The translations under genes and the position numbers were made by a program. A DNA stretch of 64,000 nucleotides, taken from Emcibacteraceae bacterium. GTDB lineage: Bacteria > Pseudomonadota > Alphaproteobacteria > Sphingomonadales > Emcibacteraceae. Shown in pieces: positions 27,451-36,526 of this stretch; position 1 is the first letter of the stretch; the number at the start of each line of letters is the position of its first letter. The stretch lies in contig JAJFIR010000044.1 in the NCBI GenBank assembly GCA_021774795.1, forward strand, positions 50,560-114,559, given 5' to 3'. Below the pieces are notes generated by a model. The model was not told where the DNA came from, ran no database searches, and saw nothing but the letters and a program-made list of their open reading frames with translations.

Positions 27451-28419
27451 GTGGCATATTTTGAAGTCGTTGCAGGACTAATATTGTTAGTAGTAGCCGG
27501 CGATGTAATGATCCGCGGTGCTGTGTCAATCGCCGAAAATTTAGGTCTGAGTAAACTTGTCATTGGCTTGACTGTAATTGCCTTTGGCACATCCGCGCCT
27601 GAATTAGTCGTTGGCATCGATGCAGCCCTTGCTGGTGCTCCAACTCTTGCACTCGGTAACGTAGTTGGCAGCAACATCGCAAATATCTTGCTGGTTATTG
27701 GTATGCCTGCGATGTTTTACCCCTTTGTTTGCGATAGCAGCGAAGTTCGACGAAATTATTTCATAATGCTCGGCGGAACGGTATTTTTTATGGCACTTTG
27801 CTTAACGTCACCTTTCGGTCATTTTCACGCAACTTTACTGCTTATTCTTCTGATCGCCTTCCTTGTGAATTCTTATCAAGTCGGACGACTTAGCAAAAGC
27901 CAGATAGAAGATGATCAACAAATTGCGGATGAAGCATACGAAGACCTGGATGCATTGCCAGAAAAACCACTCAAAACGCCGCGCGCATCATTTTATGTGT
28001 TAATCGGCTTAATTGGCCTTATCTATGGTGCAAATATACTCGTCGAAGGCAGCATATCGATAGCACAATCATTTCAGGTATCGGAAGCAGTCATTGGCCT
28101 TACCATCATCGCTATTGGAACCAGTCTACCTGAGCTGGTAACAGCCTTTGTTGCCGCCAGGCACGGGCATGGTGACGTTGCACTAGGCAATGTGATTGGT
28201 AGTAACATATTTAATCTTTATGCGATTATGGCAGGCACAGCTTTCGTCGCTCCAATCCCAATACCGCAAAACTTTTTGCATCTTGACCTTTGGGTCATGG
28301 CGCTTTCTTCTGCCGCTCTAATTCCCTTTATAGTCTGGAAAATACGCTTTACACGTGTAATTGGCTTTGCATTTACCGGTGCCTATATTATATATTTAAT
28401 TTCGTTTGGCGTTTCATAG
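27451..28419 (+). CDS. Calcium/sodium antiporter (CaCA, YrbG-type)
   Basis: 322 residues from GTG at 27451. It has the duplicated alpha-repeat signature: IAFGTSAPELVVG in the first half and IAIGTSLPELVTA in the second, each followed by ALGNVVGSNIANILL / ALGNVIGSNIFNLY. About ten membrane helices in two inverted halves, linked by an acidic loop (DDQQIADEAYEDLD). It exchanges Ca2+ for Na+ (or H+) over the inner membrane. FolB follows 14 bases later. Confidence 0.93.
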   Translation: MAYFEVVAGLILLVVAGDVMIRGAVSIAENLGLSKLVIGLTVIAFGTSAPELVVGIDAALAGAPTLALGNVVGSNIANILLVIGMPAMFYPFVCDSSEVRRNYFIMLGGTVFFMALCLTSPFGHFHATLLLILLIAFLVNSYQVGRLSKSQIEDDQQIADEAYEDLDALPEKPLKTPRASFYVLIGLIGLIYGANILVEGSISIAQSFQVSEAVIGLTIIAIGTSLPELVTAFVAARHGHGDVALGNVIGSNIFNLYAIMAGTAFVAPIPIPQNFLHLDLWVMALSSAALIPFIVWKIRFTRVIGFAFTGAYIIYLISFGVS

Positions 28420-28433
28420 TAGGATTATAACAA

Positions 28434-28853
28434 ATGCCCCATACAGTTAAGAAAAATAATTTAACCCCGATGAAGTACGCAGATGCATCAAGAAGTGTAC
28501 GTCATGTTTTTGTTCGCGATTTACTACTTTCCTGTTCCATAGGAATCTATGATCATGAAAAAGAAAATCCTCAAAATATACGCATAAATATCGACCTTTG
28601 CGTTAAAGAAGATTCTGTGTCCCTTAACGATGATTATGGCAATGTGGTTTGTTATGAAAAAGTTGTAAATGCAATCAAAAATATCGTTAACTCCGGCCAC
28701 GTGCGTCTCGTGGAAACATTAGCAGAGAAAATTGCTGATTTTAATCTGATTGATCCGCGTGTCGTTTCGGTGCGGGTACGAATTGAAAAGCTTCAAGCCA
28801 TCGAAAACACGACCAGTGTCGGCGTTGAAATCGAACGCCACCGAAGAAATTAA
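28434..28853 (+). CDS. folB: Dihydroneopterin aldolase FolB
   Basis: 139 residues. The fold's motifs are present: VRDLLLSCSIGIYDHEKENPQ, then DDYGNVVCYEKVVNAIKNIV and VRLVETLAEKIADF with the catalytic Glu in VETLAE, plus RIEKLQAIENTTSVGVEIER. It converts dihydroneopterin to 6-hydroxymethyl-dihydropterin in folate synthesis. It carries a ~20-residue N-terminal extension, and M13 (28470) is an alternative start. Likely cotranscribed with the antiporter. Confidence 0.9.
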   Translation: MPHTVKKNNLTPMKYADASRSVRHVFVRDLLLSCSIGIYDHEKENPQNIRINIDLCVKEDSVSLNDDYGNVVCYEKVVNAIKNIVNSGHVRLVETLAEKIADFNLIDPRVVSVRVRIEKLQAIENTTSVGVEIERHRRN

Positions 28854-29071
28854 ACAATTGTCCAAGTCAAATATTTCGTTATTGTAATATCGTTAAATCA
28901 TTGAAAAGGTTGCATATATTTAGCTGTTCTTTTTTGTTCTTTTTATTCGAGTTGTTAACAGCCAAAGTTTTACACTTCCTATAAATAATGACGATTTTAA
29001 TTTATTTAAAAATATAAATAAAAAGCTTATTGACATTGAATATATTCATATAATTCAATAACTTATTTCGT

Positions 29072-29090
29072 TTGCCTAAAATTTAGGCAA
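29072..29090. promoter_or_regulatory. Palindromic operator-like site upstream of uvrC
   Basis: Nine-base arms TTGCCTAAA and TTTAGGCAA around one A. Too compact for a terminator, and it fits a dimeric regulator site. It lies about 230 bases before uvrC. Confidence 0.4.
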
Positions 29091-29150
29091 TATGCTACAA
29101 ACTCAATGGTTCTGCCATGTTTGATTAACAATAAAAAGTTATGCACCAGT

Positions 29151-29173
29151 TTATCCACATAAATCGTGGATAA
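29151..29173. promoter_or_regulatory. Inverted pair of DnaA-box-like sequences
   Basis: TTATCCACA at 29151-29159 matches the DnaA consensus TTATNCACA exactly. CGTGGATAA at 29165-29173 is TTATCCACG on the other strand, one mismatch. Spacing is five bases. Confidence 0.45.
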
Positions 29174-29318
29174 GTTTTTCGCGAATCTCTTGGTGAAAGT
29201 TTAGTCATTGATTCACTTACATATTTATATTTTGTTAATCATAAAGTATATTGCACGATCATAAAATGAAATGATTTTAGCTTGGTAAACCCGCTAAGCT
29301 TGGATATAAATTATAACC

Positions 29319-31157
29319 ATGATCGACGGCGTAAATATCATAAAGTCTTATCTCAAGAACCTTGGCACAAATCCAGGCGTATACCGCATGCTAGATGCGG
29401 ACGAAAACGTCCTTTACGTCGGTAAAGCCAAAAACCTGTCTAATCGTGTTAAAAGCTATACAAATTTAAAAGGTTTATCACACCGTATTGCTAAAATGGT
29501 GTCGCTTATTCGTTCCATGGAGTTCGTAACGACCCACACCGAAGTGGAAGCATTGCTCTTAGAAGCAAATCTTATTAGGCATTATAAACCACATTATAAT
29601 ATTCTCCTTCGAGACGATAAATCATTTCCCTATATTCTAATTGATACTACACATAATAGCCCAAGGGTTTTGAAGCATCGCGGTGCTAAAAAAAGAAAAG
29701 GATTTTATTTTGGCCCCTTTGCCTCGGTCGGCGCGGTAAATTCCAGTTTGAATATATTGCAAAAGGATTTTTCCCTTAGAACGTGTACTGATAGTGTTTT
29801 TAACAGCCGGAGCAGACCCTGTCTTCTTTATCAGATAAAAAGGTGCTCAGCCCCCTGTGTGGATAAGATATCAACCCGGGATTATGACGCCCTTGTTGAC
29901 GAAGCACACGACTTTTTAAGCGGAAAAAGCGATGCTATCAAAGGCCGCTTTACCATAAAAATGGAAGAGGCAAGTCGGGAAAAAAAATATGAACTTGCCG
30001 CCGTTTATAGAGACAGGCTTAAGTCCTTGGCGACAGTTCAAAGTCGTCAGGATGCGACACAAGGCAAAATCGAAGAAGCGGATGTTATTGCAGCATTCCA
30101 AAGTGGTGGTCAAACCTGTGTACAAGTGTTTTTCTATCGCGCAGGGCAAAACTGGGGTAATAAAGCCTATTTTCCAAGACACGATAAAGACCAATCGGTA
30201 GATCTGGTTCTACCTGCTTTTATGTCGCAGTTTTATGATAATAAGCTGCCACCGAAGAAAATATTTATCAACCATGATATAGAGCAAAAATCATTATTGC
30301 AAAAAGCCCTGTGCATAAAAGCAGAACGTAAAGTTGCTATCAGTAAACCGCAACGCGGCGATACTCTATCGCTGATTAATATGGTGGAAAAAAATGCCCG
30401 GGAGGCGTTGGAACGAAAAGTAGCAGAGACATCATCGCAACAACGGTTATTAAAGGGCGTCGCAGAGCTATTTGATCTGGAACAGCCCCCTGCCCGCATA
30501 GAAGTTTATGATAATAGTCATATCTCTGGCACAAGCGCGCTCGGTGCAATGATCGTTGCTGGTCCTGAAGGTTTTGAAAAAGCGTCATATCGAAAATTTA
30601 ATATAAAATCAGAAGACCTTGCCCCCGGCGATGATTTTGGGATGATGCGTGAAGTTATGACCCGTCGATTTAAAAGGCAACTTAGCGAAGACCCGGATAG
30701 AAGCGCACCAACATGGCCCGACCTGCTGTTAATTGATGGCGGTAAAGGCCAGTTGAGCGCGGTTCTTGGTGTACTCGAAGATCTTGGCTTGACAAATATT
30801 CCTGTTGTATCCATTGCAAAAGGGGTTGACCGAAACGCGGGGCGGGAAGACTTTTACCAAGATGGAAAAAAACCATTTAAATTACCACCTAATGATCCCG
30901 TGCTTTATTTTTTACAAAGGCTTCGCGACGAATCCCATAGATTCGTTATTGGGTCGCACCGAACAAGACGTGCGAAAAAAATGCATAAATCGCTCCTTGA
31001 CGGCTTACCCGGCGTCGGAGCAATGCGCAAAAAGGCACTGTTACTGCATTTTGGTTCTGCCAAGGCGGTATCCGGTGCCGCAATTCAGGATTTGGAAAAG
31101 GCAAATGGCATTAGCAGAGCCCTCGCCACTCAAATTTATGATTATTTTCATCCATAG
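29319..31157 (+). CDS. uvrC: Excinuclease ABC subunit C (UvrC)
   Basis: 612 residues, standard for UvrC. In order: GIY-YIG nuclease (~14-95, starting PGVYRMLDADENVLYVGKAK), a Cys-containing segment (CLLYQIKRCSAPC), a UVR domain (~200-235, EKKYELAAVYRDRLKSL), an RNase H-like nuclease (~385-540, IEVYDNSHISGTSALGAM and LLIDGGKGQL with catalytic Asp), and tandem helix-hairpin-helix (~560-612, LLDGLPGVGAMRKKALLLHFGS). It makes both incisions in nucleotide excision repair. It heads uvrC-pgsA-moaD-moaE, a common alphaproteobacterial order. Confidence 0.98.
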   Translation: MIDGVNIIKSYLKNLGTNPGVYRMLDADENVLYVGKAKNLSNRVKSYTNLKGLSHRIAKMVSLIRSMEFVTTHTEVEALLLEANLIRHYKPHYNILLRDDKSFPYILIDTTHNSPRVLKHRGAKKRKGFYFGPFASVGAVNSSLNILQKDFSLRTCTDSVFNSRSRPCLLYQIKRCSAPCVDKISTRDYDALVDEAHDFLSGKSDAIKGRFTIKMEEASREKKYELAAVYRDRLKSLATVQSRQDATQGKIEEADVIAAFQSGGQTCVQVFFYRAGQNWGNKAYFPRHDKDQSVDLVLPAFMSQFYDNKLPPKKIFINHDIEQKSLLQKALCIKAERKVAISKPQRGDTLSLINMVEKNAREALERKVAETSSQQRLLKGVAELFDLEQPPARIEVYDNSHISGTSALGAMIVAGPEGFEKASYRKFNIKSEDLAPGDDFGMMREVMTRRFKRQLSEDPDRSAPTWPDLLLIDGGKGQLSAVLGVLEDLGLTNIPVVSIAKGVDRNAGREDFYQDGKKPFKLPPNDPVLYFLQRLRDESHRFVIGSHRTRRAKKMHKSLLDGLPGVGAMRKKALLLHFGSAKAVSGAAIQDLEKANGISRALATQIYDYFHP

Positions 31158-31230
31158 CATAATATTCGTTGCCTTGGTCATCAAATTATCTAAAATCAAA
31201 TAACTTTAATAACCAACCTAAGTGCAGTGC

Positions 31231-31776
31231 ATGAATAACTTTGCCAATATTTTAACTTTTTCCCGAATTTTGATGATCCCGCTAATGGTCGCATCATTTT
31301 ATATCAAAGGGGAAATGGGCAATTGGGTCAGCTTTTCCATATTCATTGTCGCCGGAATTACTGACTTTTTCGACGGTTATGTTGCTCGTCGTTTTGATCA
31401 GATATCTAAACTTGGGGCTTTTATGGACCCTATTGCCGATAAGTTATTAATAGCGGCTGCCCTTATGATGATGGTTGCTTTTGATAGAATTGAAGGAAAC
31501 TCGGTGCTCGCCGCCATCGTCATTATGTGCCGCGAGTTTGCCGTTTCCGGCTTAAGAGAATTTCTTGCCGATTTGAAAGTAAGTGTTCCTGTGACATATT
31601 TGGCCAAATGGAAGACCACACTACAAATTTTGGCTATTGGCTTTCTACTCGTCGGCGATGCAGCACCAGAGATCGTGCCGGCGGTTCTTATTGGCGATAT
31701 TTGCTTGTGGGCGGCAGCCGTATTAACATTATATACCGGATATGATTATCTTAAATCCGGGTTAAAACACATGTGA
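31231..31776 (+). CDS. pgsA: CDP-diacylglycerol--glycerol-3-phosphate 3-phosphatidyltransferase PgsA
   Basis: 181 residues from ATG 31231 (MNNFANILTFSRI), with a GTG three codons earlier as alternative. It carries the CDP-alcohol phosphotransferase motif D-G-x2-A-R-x8-G-x3-D-x3-D in DGYVARRFDQISKLGAFMDPIAD. Four or more membrane helices follow. It makes phosphatidylglycerophosphate for acidic phospholipid synthesis at the inner membrane. It lies between uvrC and moaD in the same direction. Confidence 0.95.
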   Translation: MNNFANILTFSRILMIPLMVASFYIKGEMGNWVSFSIFIVAGITDFFDGYVARRFDQISKLGAFMDPIADKLLIAAALMMMVAFDRIEGNSVLAAIVIMCREFAVSGLREFLADLKVSVPVTYLAKWKTTLQILAIGFLLVGDAAPEIVPAVLIGDICLWAAAVLTLYTGYDYLKSGLKHM

Positions 31777-31783
31777 GCATTAA

Positions 31784-32035
31784 ATGAACTTACTTTACTT
31801 TGCAATGATACGAGAAAGCATCGGTAAATCATCTGAAACAATTGATCTACCGGACCATGTCAAATCTGTATCTGGGCTTCTTACTTATTTGGAATCAAAA
31901 GGTGATAATTATATTTCAGCCTTTGCTCAAGATGACCTTATTCGTGTCGCGGTTAATCAAGAATATGTCGGCCTAAACCATGCGGTTACAAATGCCGATG
32001 AAATCGCCATATTTCCGCCGATGACAGGCGGTTAA
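31784..32035 (+). CDS. moaD: Molybdopterin synthase sulfur carrier subunit MoaD
   Basis: 83 residues with a beta-grasp pattern and the C-terminal di-glycine (PPMTGG) that is thiocarboxylated. It donates sulfur to make molybdopterin together with MoaE, one base-step downstream. The MNLLYFAMIRESIG start is typical. It lies seven bases after pgsA, consistent with co-transcription. Confidence 0.95.
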   Translation: MNLLYFAMIRESIGKSSETIDLPDHVKSVSGLLTYLESKGDNYISAFAQDDLIRVAVNQEYVGLNHAVTNADEIAIFPPMTGG

Positions 32036-32036
32036 A

Positions 32037-32483
32037 ATGCATGTTTCCGTTCAGACAGAAGATTTTGATATCGCCATAGAAATTGGTAAACTTACTCATA
32101 ACCGTAAAGATATCGGTGCCATCGCGACATTCACCGGGTTGGTTCGTGATATTCACGGTGATAAAAAAATCAGGAAATTAACATTGGAACACTTCCCCGA
32201 GATGGCGACGAAAGAGCTTGAAAAAATTGCCAGGCTCGCAAATGATCGTTGGCCTTTGCAAGGCATATCTATTATTCATCGCTACGGCGAACTGTTGCCC
32301 GGTGATAATATCGTGCTCGTTGTTACAACGTCCCAACACCGGGAAGCAGCCTTTGAAGCCGCTCAATTTGTAATGGATTGGCTAAAAACCGATGCACCTT
32401 TTTGGAAAAAAGAAGAAACGCCCGAAGGTGTACACTGGGTCGCGGCTAAAACGGAAGATGATGACAAAAAAGATCGTTGGTAA
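32037..32483 (+). CDS. moaE: Molybdopterin synthase catalytic subunit MoaE
   Basis: 148 residues. Signatures include IGAIATFTGLVRD, LTLEHFPEMATKELE, and the active-site lysines in FWKKEETPEGVHWV near the C-terminus. With MoaD it forms the heterotetramer that inserts the dithiolene sulfurs into precursor Z. Its stop lies two bases from the convergent ilvE stop. MoaA, MoaB and MoaC are not in the window. Confidence 0.96.
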   Translation: MHVSVQTEDFDIAIEIGKLTHNRKDIGAIATFTGLVRDIHGDKKIRKLTLEHFPEMATKELEKIARLANDRWPLQGISIIHRYGELLPGDNIVLVVTTSQHREAAFEAAQFVMDWLKTDAPFWKKEETPEGVHWVAAKTEDDDKKDRW

Positions 32484-32485
32484 AA

Positions 32486-33367
32486 TTACACCTGCCGACC
32501 ATTAACCAGGTCATCATAATCTTTCATCATATTCTTGCACACATCCCCTACAACAAACTTATAATCACCAATTTCACTAAGTGGAGATATTTCAGCAGCC
32601 GTTCCGGTGAGGAACGCTTGCTCAAAATCTGCCATTTCTTCAGGCATAATTGCTCGTTCGATAACTTTTATACCACGTTTTTTTGCAAGTTCCATTGCCG
32701 TCCTGCGGGTAATGCCATCTAAAAAACAGTCAGGTGTCGGTGTATGTAGCTCTCCGTCCTTATAAAAGAATATGTTCGCGCCCGTTGCTTCGGCTACTTG
32801 ACCCCGGTAGTCAAGCATCAATGCATCATCATAGCCATTTTCCGTCGACGCATCCTTACACATCGATGCTATCATATATAGCCCCGCGGCCTTTGAAGCC
32901 GTTGGTGCTGTGTTTGGTGCGGGGCGTTGCCATTTTGCAAATTCGAGACGAAGGCCCCTCATACGAACATCCAAGCTGAAATATGCCGGCCATTCCCACG
33001 CGGCGATAGCCGTGTGAATTTTAGTCCCTTTTGTCGCAACACCCATCATTTCTGATCCGCGCCAGGCAACCGGGCGCACATAAGCATCAACCAGTCCATT
33101 TGCTGCAACCACCTCATTTGCCGCCGCATCCAGTTCATCCGCCGTATATGGATTTTCGAAACCGAGTATTTGACCTGATTTAATAAGACGTACACTATGT
33201 TCATGTAATTTAAAGATTTTTCCGCCGTATGCCCTTTGTCCTTCAAACACACTACTGGCATAATGCAGGGCATGGGTTAGCACATGAAAATTTGCATCAC
33301 GCCAATCAATCAGCTTTCCATTATACCATATTACGCCATCACGATCATCAAATGCAGGTGCAGACAT
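32486..33367 (-). CDS. ilvE: Branched-chain amino acid aminotransferase IlvE
   Basis: About 293 residues from ATG at 33365-33367 with AAGGATTTAAGTG upstream. Fold-type IV PLP enzyme signatures: HYASSVFEGQRAYGG, the region AYVRPVAWRGSE, and the C-terminal GITRRTAMELAKKRGI with FLTGTAAEISPL. It transfers amino groups to make leucine, isoleucine and valine. Divergent from a MarR regulator, a pair common in alphaproteobacteria, so the regulator may act on both. Confidence 0.95.
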   Translation of the reverse strand: MSAPAFDDRDGVIWYNGKLIDWRDANFHVLTHALHYASSVFEGQRAYGGKIFKLHEHSVRLIKSGQILGFENPYTADELDAAANEVVAANGLVDAYVRPVAWRGSEMMGVATKGTKIHTAIAAWEWPAYFSLDVRMRGLRLEFAKWQRPAPNTAPTASKAAGLYMIASMCKDASTENGYDDALMLDYRGQVAEATGANIFFYKDGELHTPTPDCFLDGITRRTAMELAKKRGIKVIERAIMPEEMADFEQAFLTGTAAEISPLSEIGDYKFVVGDVCKNMMKDYDDLVNGRQV

Positions 33368-33442
33368 CACTTAAATCCTTAAATTATCAACATAAAAATT
33401 AAAATATTTCACATTCTTCTTGATCTGTGTAACATTATGACT

Positions 33443-33471
33443 AATATATGTCAACATGGCTGACATATATT
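33443..33471. promoter_or_regulatory. Perfect dyad spanning the marR start codon
   Basis: AATATATGTCA (33443-33453) and TGACATATATT (33461-33471) are exact 11-base inverted repeats around seven bases that contain the ATG at 33456. A dimeric MarR protein bound here would block its own translation start or transcription elongation, and perhaps ilvE. Candidate autoregulatory operator. Confidence 0.65.
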
Positions 33472-33959
33472 TCCCGGATATCGATTTATCAAAAATCGAC
33501 GAAGAACAATTAACCATAAAAACAACTGAGCTGCTCTATTTCGCGTACCGTGATTTTATTGCCTGGCCCGACGATGTCCTACAAACATATGGGTTTGGCC
33601 GCGCTCATCATCGGGTTTTATTCTTTGTAAGTCAAAATCCAGGCATGACGGTTGCTGAACTCCTGACCCTGTTAAACATTACCAAACAAAGTTTATCCCG
33701 GGTATTGAGCACGTTAATTGACCAAAAATATATCATTCAGAATATCGGCGAAGAAGACAGACGCCAACGCCTTCTATATTTGACTGATAAAGGCAAAACA
33801 TTACTTGCAGAAGTATCCGAACATCAAAAAGAGCAAATATTAAAAGCCAGCGAGGCCTGTGGTGTCGAGGCAACAGAGGGTTTTTGGAAAGTATTGATCG
33901 CCTTAATTAGCGAAAATGACAGAGGTAAAATTTTACAGTTAATTTTTAATAATAAATAG
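33456..33959 (+). CDS. MarR-family transcriptional regulator beside ilvE
   Basis: 167 residues with a winged helix-turn-helix: MTVAELLTLLNITKQSLSRVLSTLIDQKYI, and the wing EEDRRQRLLYLTDKGKTLL. The divergent arrangement with ilvE is conserved in many alphaproteobacteria. No close ribosome site stands out, since the region before the ATG is occupied by the operator dyad. Ligand unknown. Confidence 0.93.
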   Translation: MADIYFPDIDLSKIDEEQLTIKTTELLYFAYRDFIAWPDDVLQTYGFGRAHHRVLFFVSQNPGMTVAELLTLLNITKQSLSRVLSTLIDQKYIIQNIGEEDRRQRLLYLTDKGKTLLAEVSEHQKEQILKASEACGVEATEGFWKVLIALISENDRGKILQLIFNNK

Positions 33960-33993
33960 TTATATCATTTTATTAATGTAATAGTTTAGAAAT

Positions 33994-35172
33994 TTAGACA
34001 TATTGCCCCGCTGCATGACCCGATGCCCAGGCCCACTGAAAATTAAAACCGCCCAAGTGGCCGGTGACATCAACCACTTCGCCAATAAAATAAAGCCCCT
34101 TTACCTTAATTGCTTCCATTGTTTTTGAGGATAGCTCACTGGTGCTCACTCCGCCCCTTGTCACCTCTGCCGTTGCGAAACCCTCCGTACCATTGGGTTT
34201 TAAACGCCATTCACTCACCACATCCGCTACAATTTTAATATTCTTATGGGATAAATCCGCCATCGTCCCTTGTATATTTGCGCGTTCACATAAATACACA
34301 GCCAATCTTTTTGGTAATATTGTTGAAAGTGCCGTTTGTATTTCTTGTTTCGGTTGGCTTAATTTTAATGCTTTTAGTTCCCCGAATGAATCACGTCCCG
34401 GGGCGAGGTTAACTATTATTTCCTGTCCACTACGCCAAAAAGACGAGATTTGCAGTATAGCCGGGCCGCTGAGCCCTCTATGAGTGAATAAAAGAGCTTC
34501 GTGGAAAGATGTTTTCCCGCACTTTACATCGACATCAACGGCGACCCCTGAAAGCGTTCTAAAATCAAAAATAAACTCTTCACCAAATGTAAGAGGCACC
34601 AGTGCAGGCACCGGATCAACGATCTTTAATTTAAATTGTTTCGCTATATCAAAGCCGAAGCCGGTGGCACCCATTTTTGGAATGGAAAGCCCGCCTGTCG
34701 CTATAACGAGTGAATGTGCTTTTATTGGCTCTTCGCCAAAACTAACATCAAACCCTTCAATGGTCTTTTTAATATTTTTCACTTGGGTGTTTACATGTAC
34801 CTTTACCCCAACTTCTTCACACTCCGCGAGCAGCATATCTATGATATCATGAGCACTATTGTCACAAAATAGCTGCCCTAATGTCTTTTCGTGATAAGCA
34901 ATCTCATATTTTTCAACCAGAGCAATAAAGTCCCTCGGACCATATCTTTTAAGTGCAGATTTGCAAAAATGTGGATTATCTGAATAAAAATTACCGGCTT
35001 TACAGTGGATATTGGTAAAATTACACCGCCCGCCTCCTGAAATACGAATCTTACCCGCGACAGATTTATTGCTCTCCAGAAGAAGTACGGACCGCCCGCG
35101 TTTACCCGCCTCGATAGAGCACATTAACCCTGCCGCTCCCCCGCCGATTATCACAACATCATATTGGGTCAT
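33994..35172 (-). CDS. NAD(P)/FAD-dependent oxidoreductase (YhiN/HI0933-like)
   Basis: 392 residues. The dinucleotide-binding motif GGGAAGLMCSIEAGKRG is at the N-terminus, followed by RISGGGRCNFTN, a hallmark of the HI0933/YhiN family. The C-terminal GEVVDVTGHLGGFNFQWAWASG closes the FAD site. The substrate is unknown. It overlaps the end of proC (TAATG) and sits at the tail of the UbiK-YbjN-ProC cluster. Confidence 0.92.
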   Translation of the reverse strand: MTQYDVVIIGGGAAGLMCSIEAGKRGRSVLLLESNKSVAGKIRISGGGRCNFTNIHCKAGNFYSDNPHFCKSALKRYGPRDFIALVEKYEIAYHEKTLGQLFCDNSAHDIIDMLLAECEEVGVKVHVNTQVKNIKKTIEGFDVSFGEEPIKAHSLVIATGGLSIPKMGATGFGFDIAKQFKLKIVDPVPALVPLTFGEEFIFDFRTLSGVAVDVDVKCGKTSFHEALLFTHRGLSGPAILQISSFWRSGQEIIVNLAPGRDSFGELKALKLSQPKQEIQTALSTILPKRLAVYLCERANIQGTMADLSHKNIKIVADVVSEWRLKPNGTEGFATAEVTRGGVSTSELSSKTMEAIKVKGLYFIGEVVDVTGHLGGFNFQWAWASGHAAGQYV

Positions 35173-36014
35173 TAATTCGCGAGTTCTTTGGACCGGCGTT
35201 TTGCTTCCAACATGGCGCGGCGAATTAATTTTACCATACCATCATCTGACATTAAGACATCAAGGGCTGCTGCCGTTGTTCCGCCCGGGCTGGTTACATT
35301 TTCACGTAGTTTCGATGCGCTATCTTCCGATGCATCAAGCAAAGCCCCTGCACCGCTCACGGTCTGGCGGGCGAGCTTGCGGCTCAATTCATTAGAGAGC
35401 CCAATGGTTTCCCCAACCGCCGCCATCGCCTCTACCAGATAAAACACATAAGCAGGGCCGCTACCGCTTAAAGCTGTGACAGCATCTATTAAGTTTTCAT
35501 CTTCAATCCATTCAACGACGCCAATCGTTTCAAGTAAAAATGTGCACATCTTTTTTTGGATTTCCGTTACCGGGTCGTTTGCAACACAAACAGTTATGCC
35601 TTTTCCAATAGATGCAGGTATGTTTGGCATCGCACGAATTACTGCACATTCCCTGGAAATATTATCTTCGAAATAACTAATGGTTTTACCAGCGGCAATC
35701 GATAATATTACTGATTTCGAAATGTCTAAGGAATTGAGAGCATCAAGCGCGTCATCCATCATCTGCGGTTTTACTGCCGCAATAATAATCGAAGGATGTA
35801 TTTCTTTTGAGAGAGTCAGGATTTCTTTGTGCAACTGTTTTTTTGGTATATTAGGGAAATTTTCCTTTATATGGTCAAGATAAGGATCAACAATATAAAC
35901 CGCGTCTTCCCCAAGACCTTTTTTTAACCAACCCCCCAGCATAGCACTTCCCATTTTCCCGCAACCAACAAGTAATATTGGCGTGGACGATGAAACGGCC
36001 TCAAATTTAGACAT
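35172..36014 (-). CDS. proC: Pyrroline-5-carboxylate reductase ProC
   Basis: 280 residues, typical. Rossmann motif VGCGKMGSAMLGGWL near the start, AVKPQMM, and the signature GSGPAYVFYLVEAM at ~175 plus the C-terminal TSPGGTTAAALDVL. It reduces pyrroline-5-carboxylate to proline with NAD(P)H. It is nine bases after the YbjN gene. Confidence 0.96.
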   Translation of the reverse strand: MSKFEAVSSSTPILLVGCGKMGSAMLGGWLKKGLGEDAVYIVDPYLDHIKENFPNIPKKQLHKEILTLSKEIHPSIIIAAVKPQMMDDALDALNSLDISKSVILSIAAGKTISYFEDNISRECAVIRAMPNIPASIGKGITVCVANDPVTEIQKKMCTFLLETIGVVEWIEDENLIDAVTALSGSGPAYVFYLVEAMAAVGETIGLSNELSRKLARQTVSGAGALLDASEDSASKLRENVTSPGGTTAAALDVLMSDDGMVKLIRRAMLEAKRRSKELAN

Positions 36015-36023
36015 AAAACTACC

Positions 36024-36524
36024 TTAAGCGTTACCCACGGTATCAAGCATGGTGGCTTCTATTGCGTCCTGTGGTGATTTTCCGCCCCAAATCACAAATT
36101 GAAATACCGGAAAATAACGATCAATTTCAGCCATAATAGTTTTTGTAGCAAAATCACACGCACCAGCTATATCCGTAGCGTTGGACGGCGGTATGATTGA
36201 ATTTCTGTACATCACCGTATCGTCATCACTCCAAACGGAAAAATGTCCCATATCAAGCCGCTCATTGATCAGAGTTATAACCTCCAGAATTTTAAAGCGA
36301 TGCTTATCGGTTACACGGATATCCAGTTGTCCCGCGCACTGAAGAATATTTTTTTCAGGCAACCATAAATATCGCAAATGGAAATCACACCATTCACCGG
36401 TAATTGCCGCAACGATTTCCTCGTTACCTAATCTTTCATAGGGCCATTCGTTTTGCCCAACGATAAATTCAAGAATATCCAATGGATTATTTTGGTCTTC
36501 GTTCAGTTCATTCACTGATAACAT
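36024..36524 (-). CDS. YbjN-domain protein
   Basis: 166 residues. The YbjN fold (type III secretion chaperone-like) is suggested by LDILEFIVGQNEWPYERLG, WLPEKNILQCAGQLDIRV, and VITLINERLDMGHFSVWSDDDTVMYRNS. In alphaproteobacteria this gene is commonly next to proC and the UbiK gene, as here. Its role is not settled. It starts two bases after the UbiK-family stop. Confidence 0.9.
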   Translation of the reverse strand: MLSVNELNEDQNNPLDILEFIVGQNEWPYERLGNEEIVAAITGEWCDFHLRYLWLPEKNILQCAGQLDIRVTDKHRFKILEVITLINERLDMGHFSVWSDDDTVMYRNSIIPPSNATDIAGACDFATKTIMAEIDRYFPVFQFVIWGGKSPQDAIEATMLDTVGNA

Positions 36525-36526
36525 TA

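Larger units (their letters stand above)
28854..29318. other. AT-rich intergenic region with DnaA-box-like sites and a palindrome
   Basis: 465 bases with no gene, the longest gap here and very AT-rich. It holds TTGCCTAAA / TTTAGGCAA (29072-29090, one central A), a consensus DnaA box TTATCCACA (29151-29159), an inverted near-match TTATCCACG (29165-29173, bottom strand) and weaker TTATGCACC (29139-29147) and TTATTGACA (29027-29035). It includes the uvrC promoter. A replication-related role is only a possibility. Confidence 0.5.

Noticed and set aside
28926..28939. GTTC repeated before uvrC, resembling an alphaproteobacterial LexA site
   Set aside because: Spacing is six bases, not the seven of GTTC-N7-GTTC, and the stretch is T-rich, so it may be chance.
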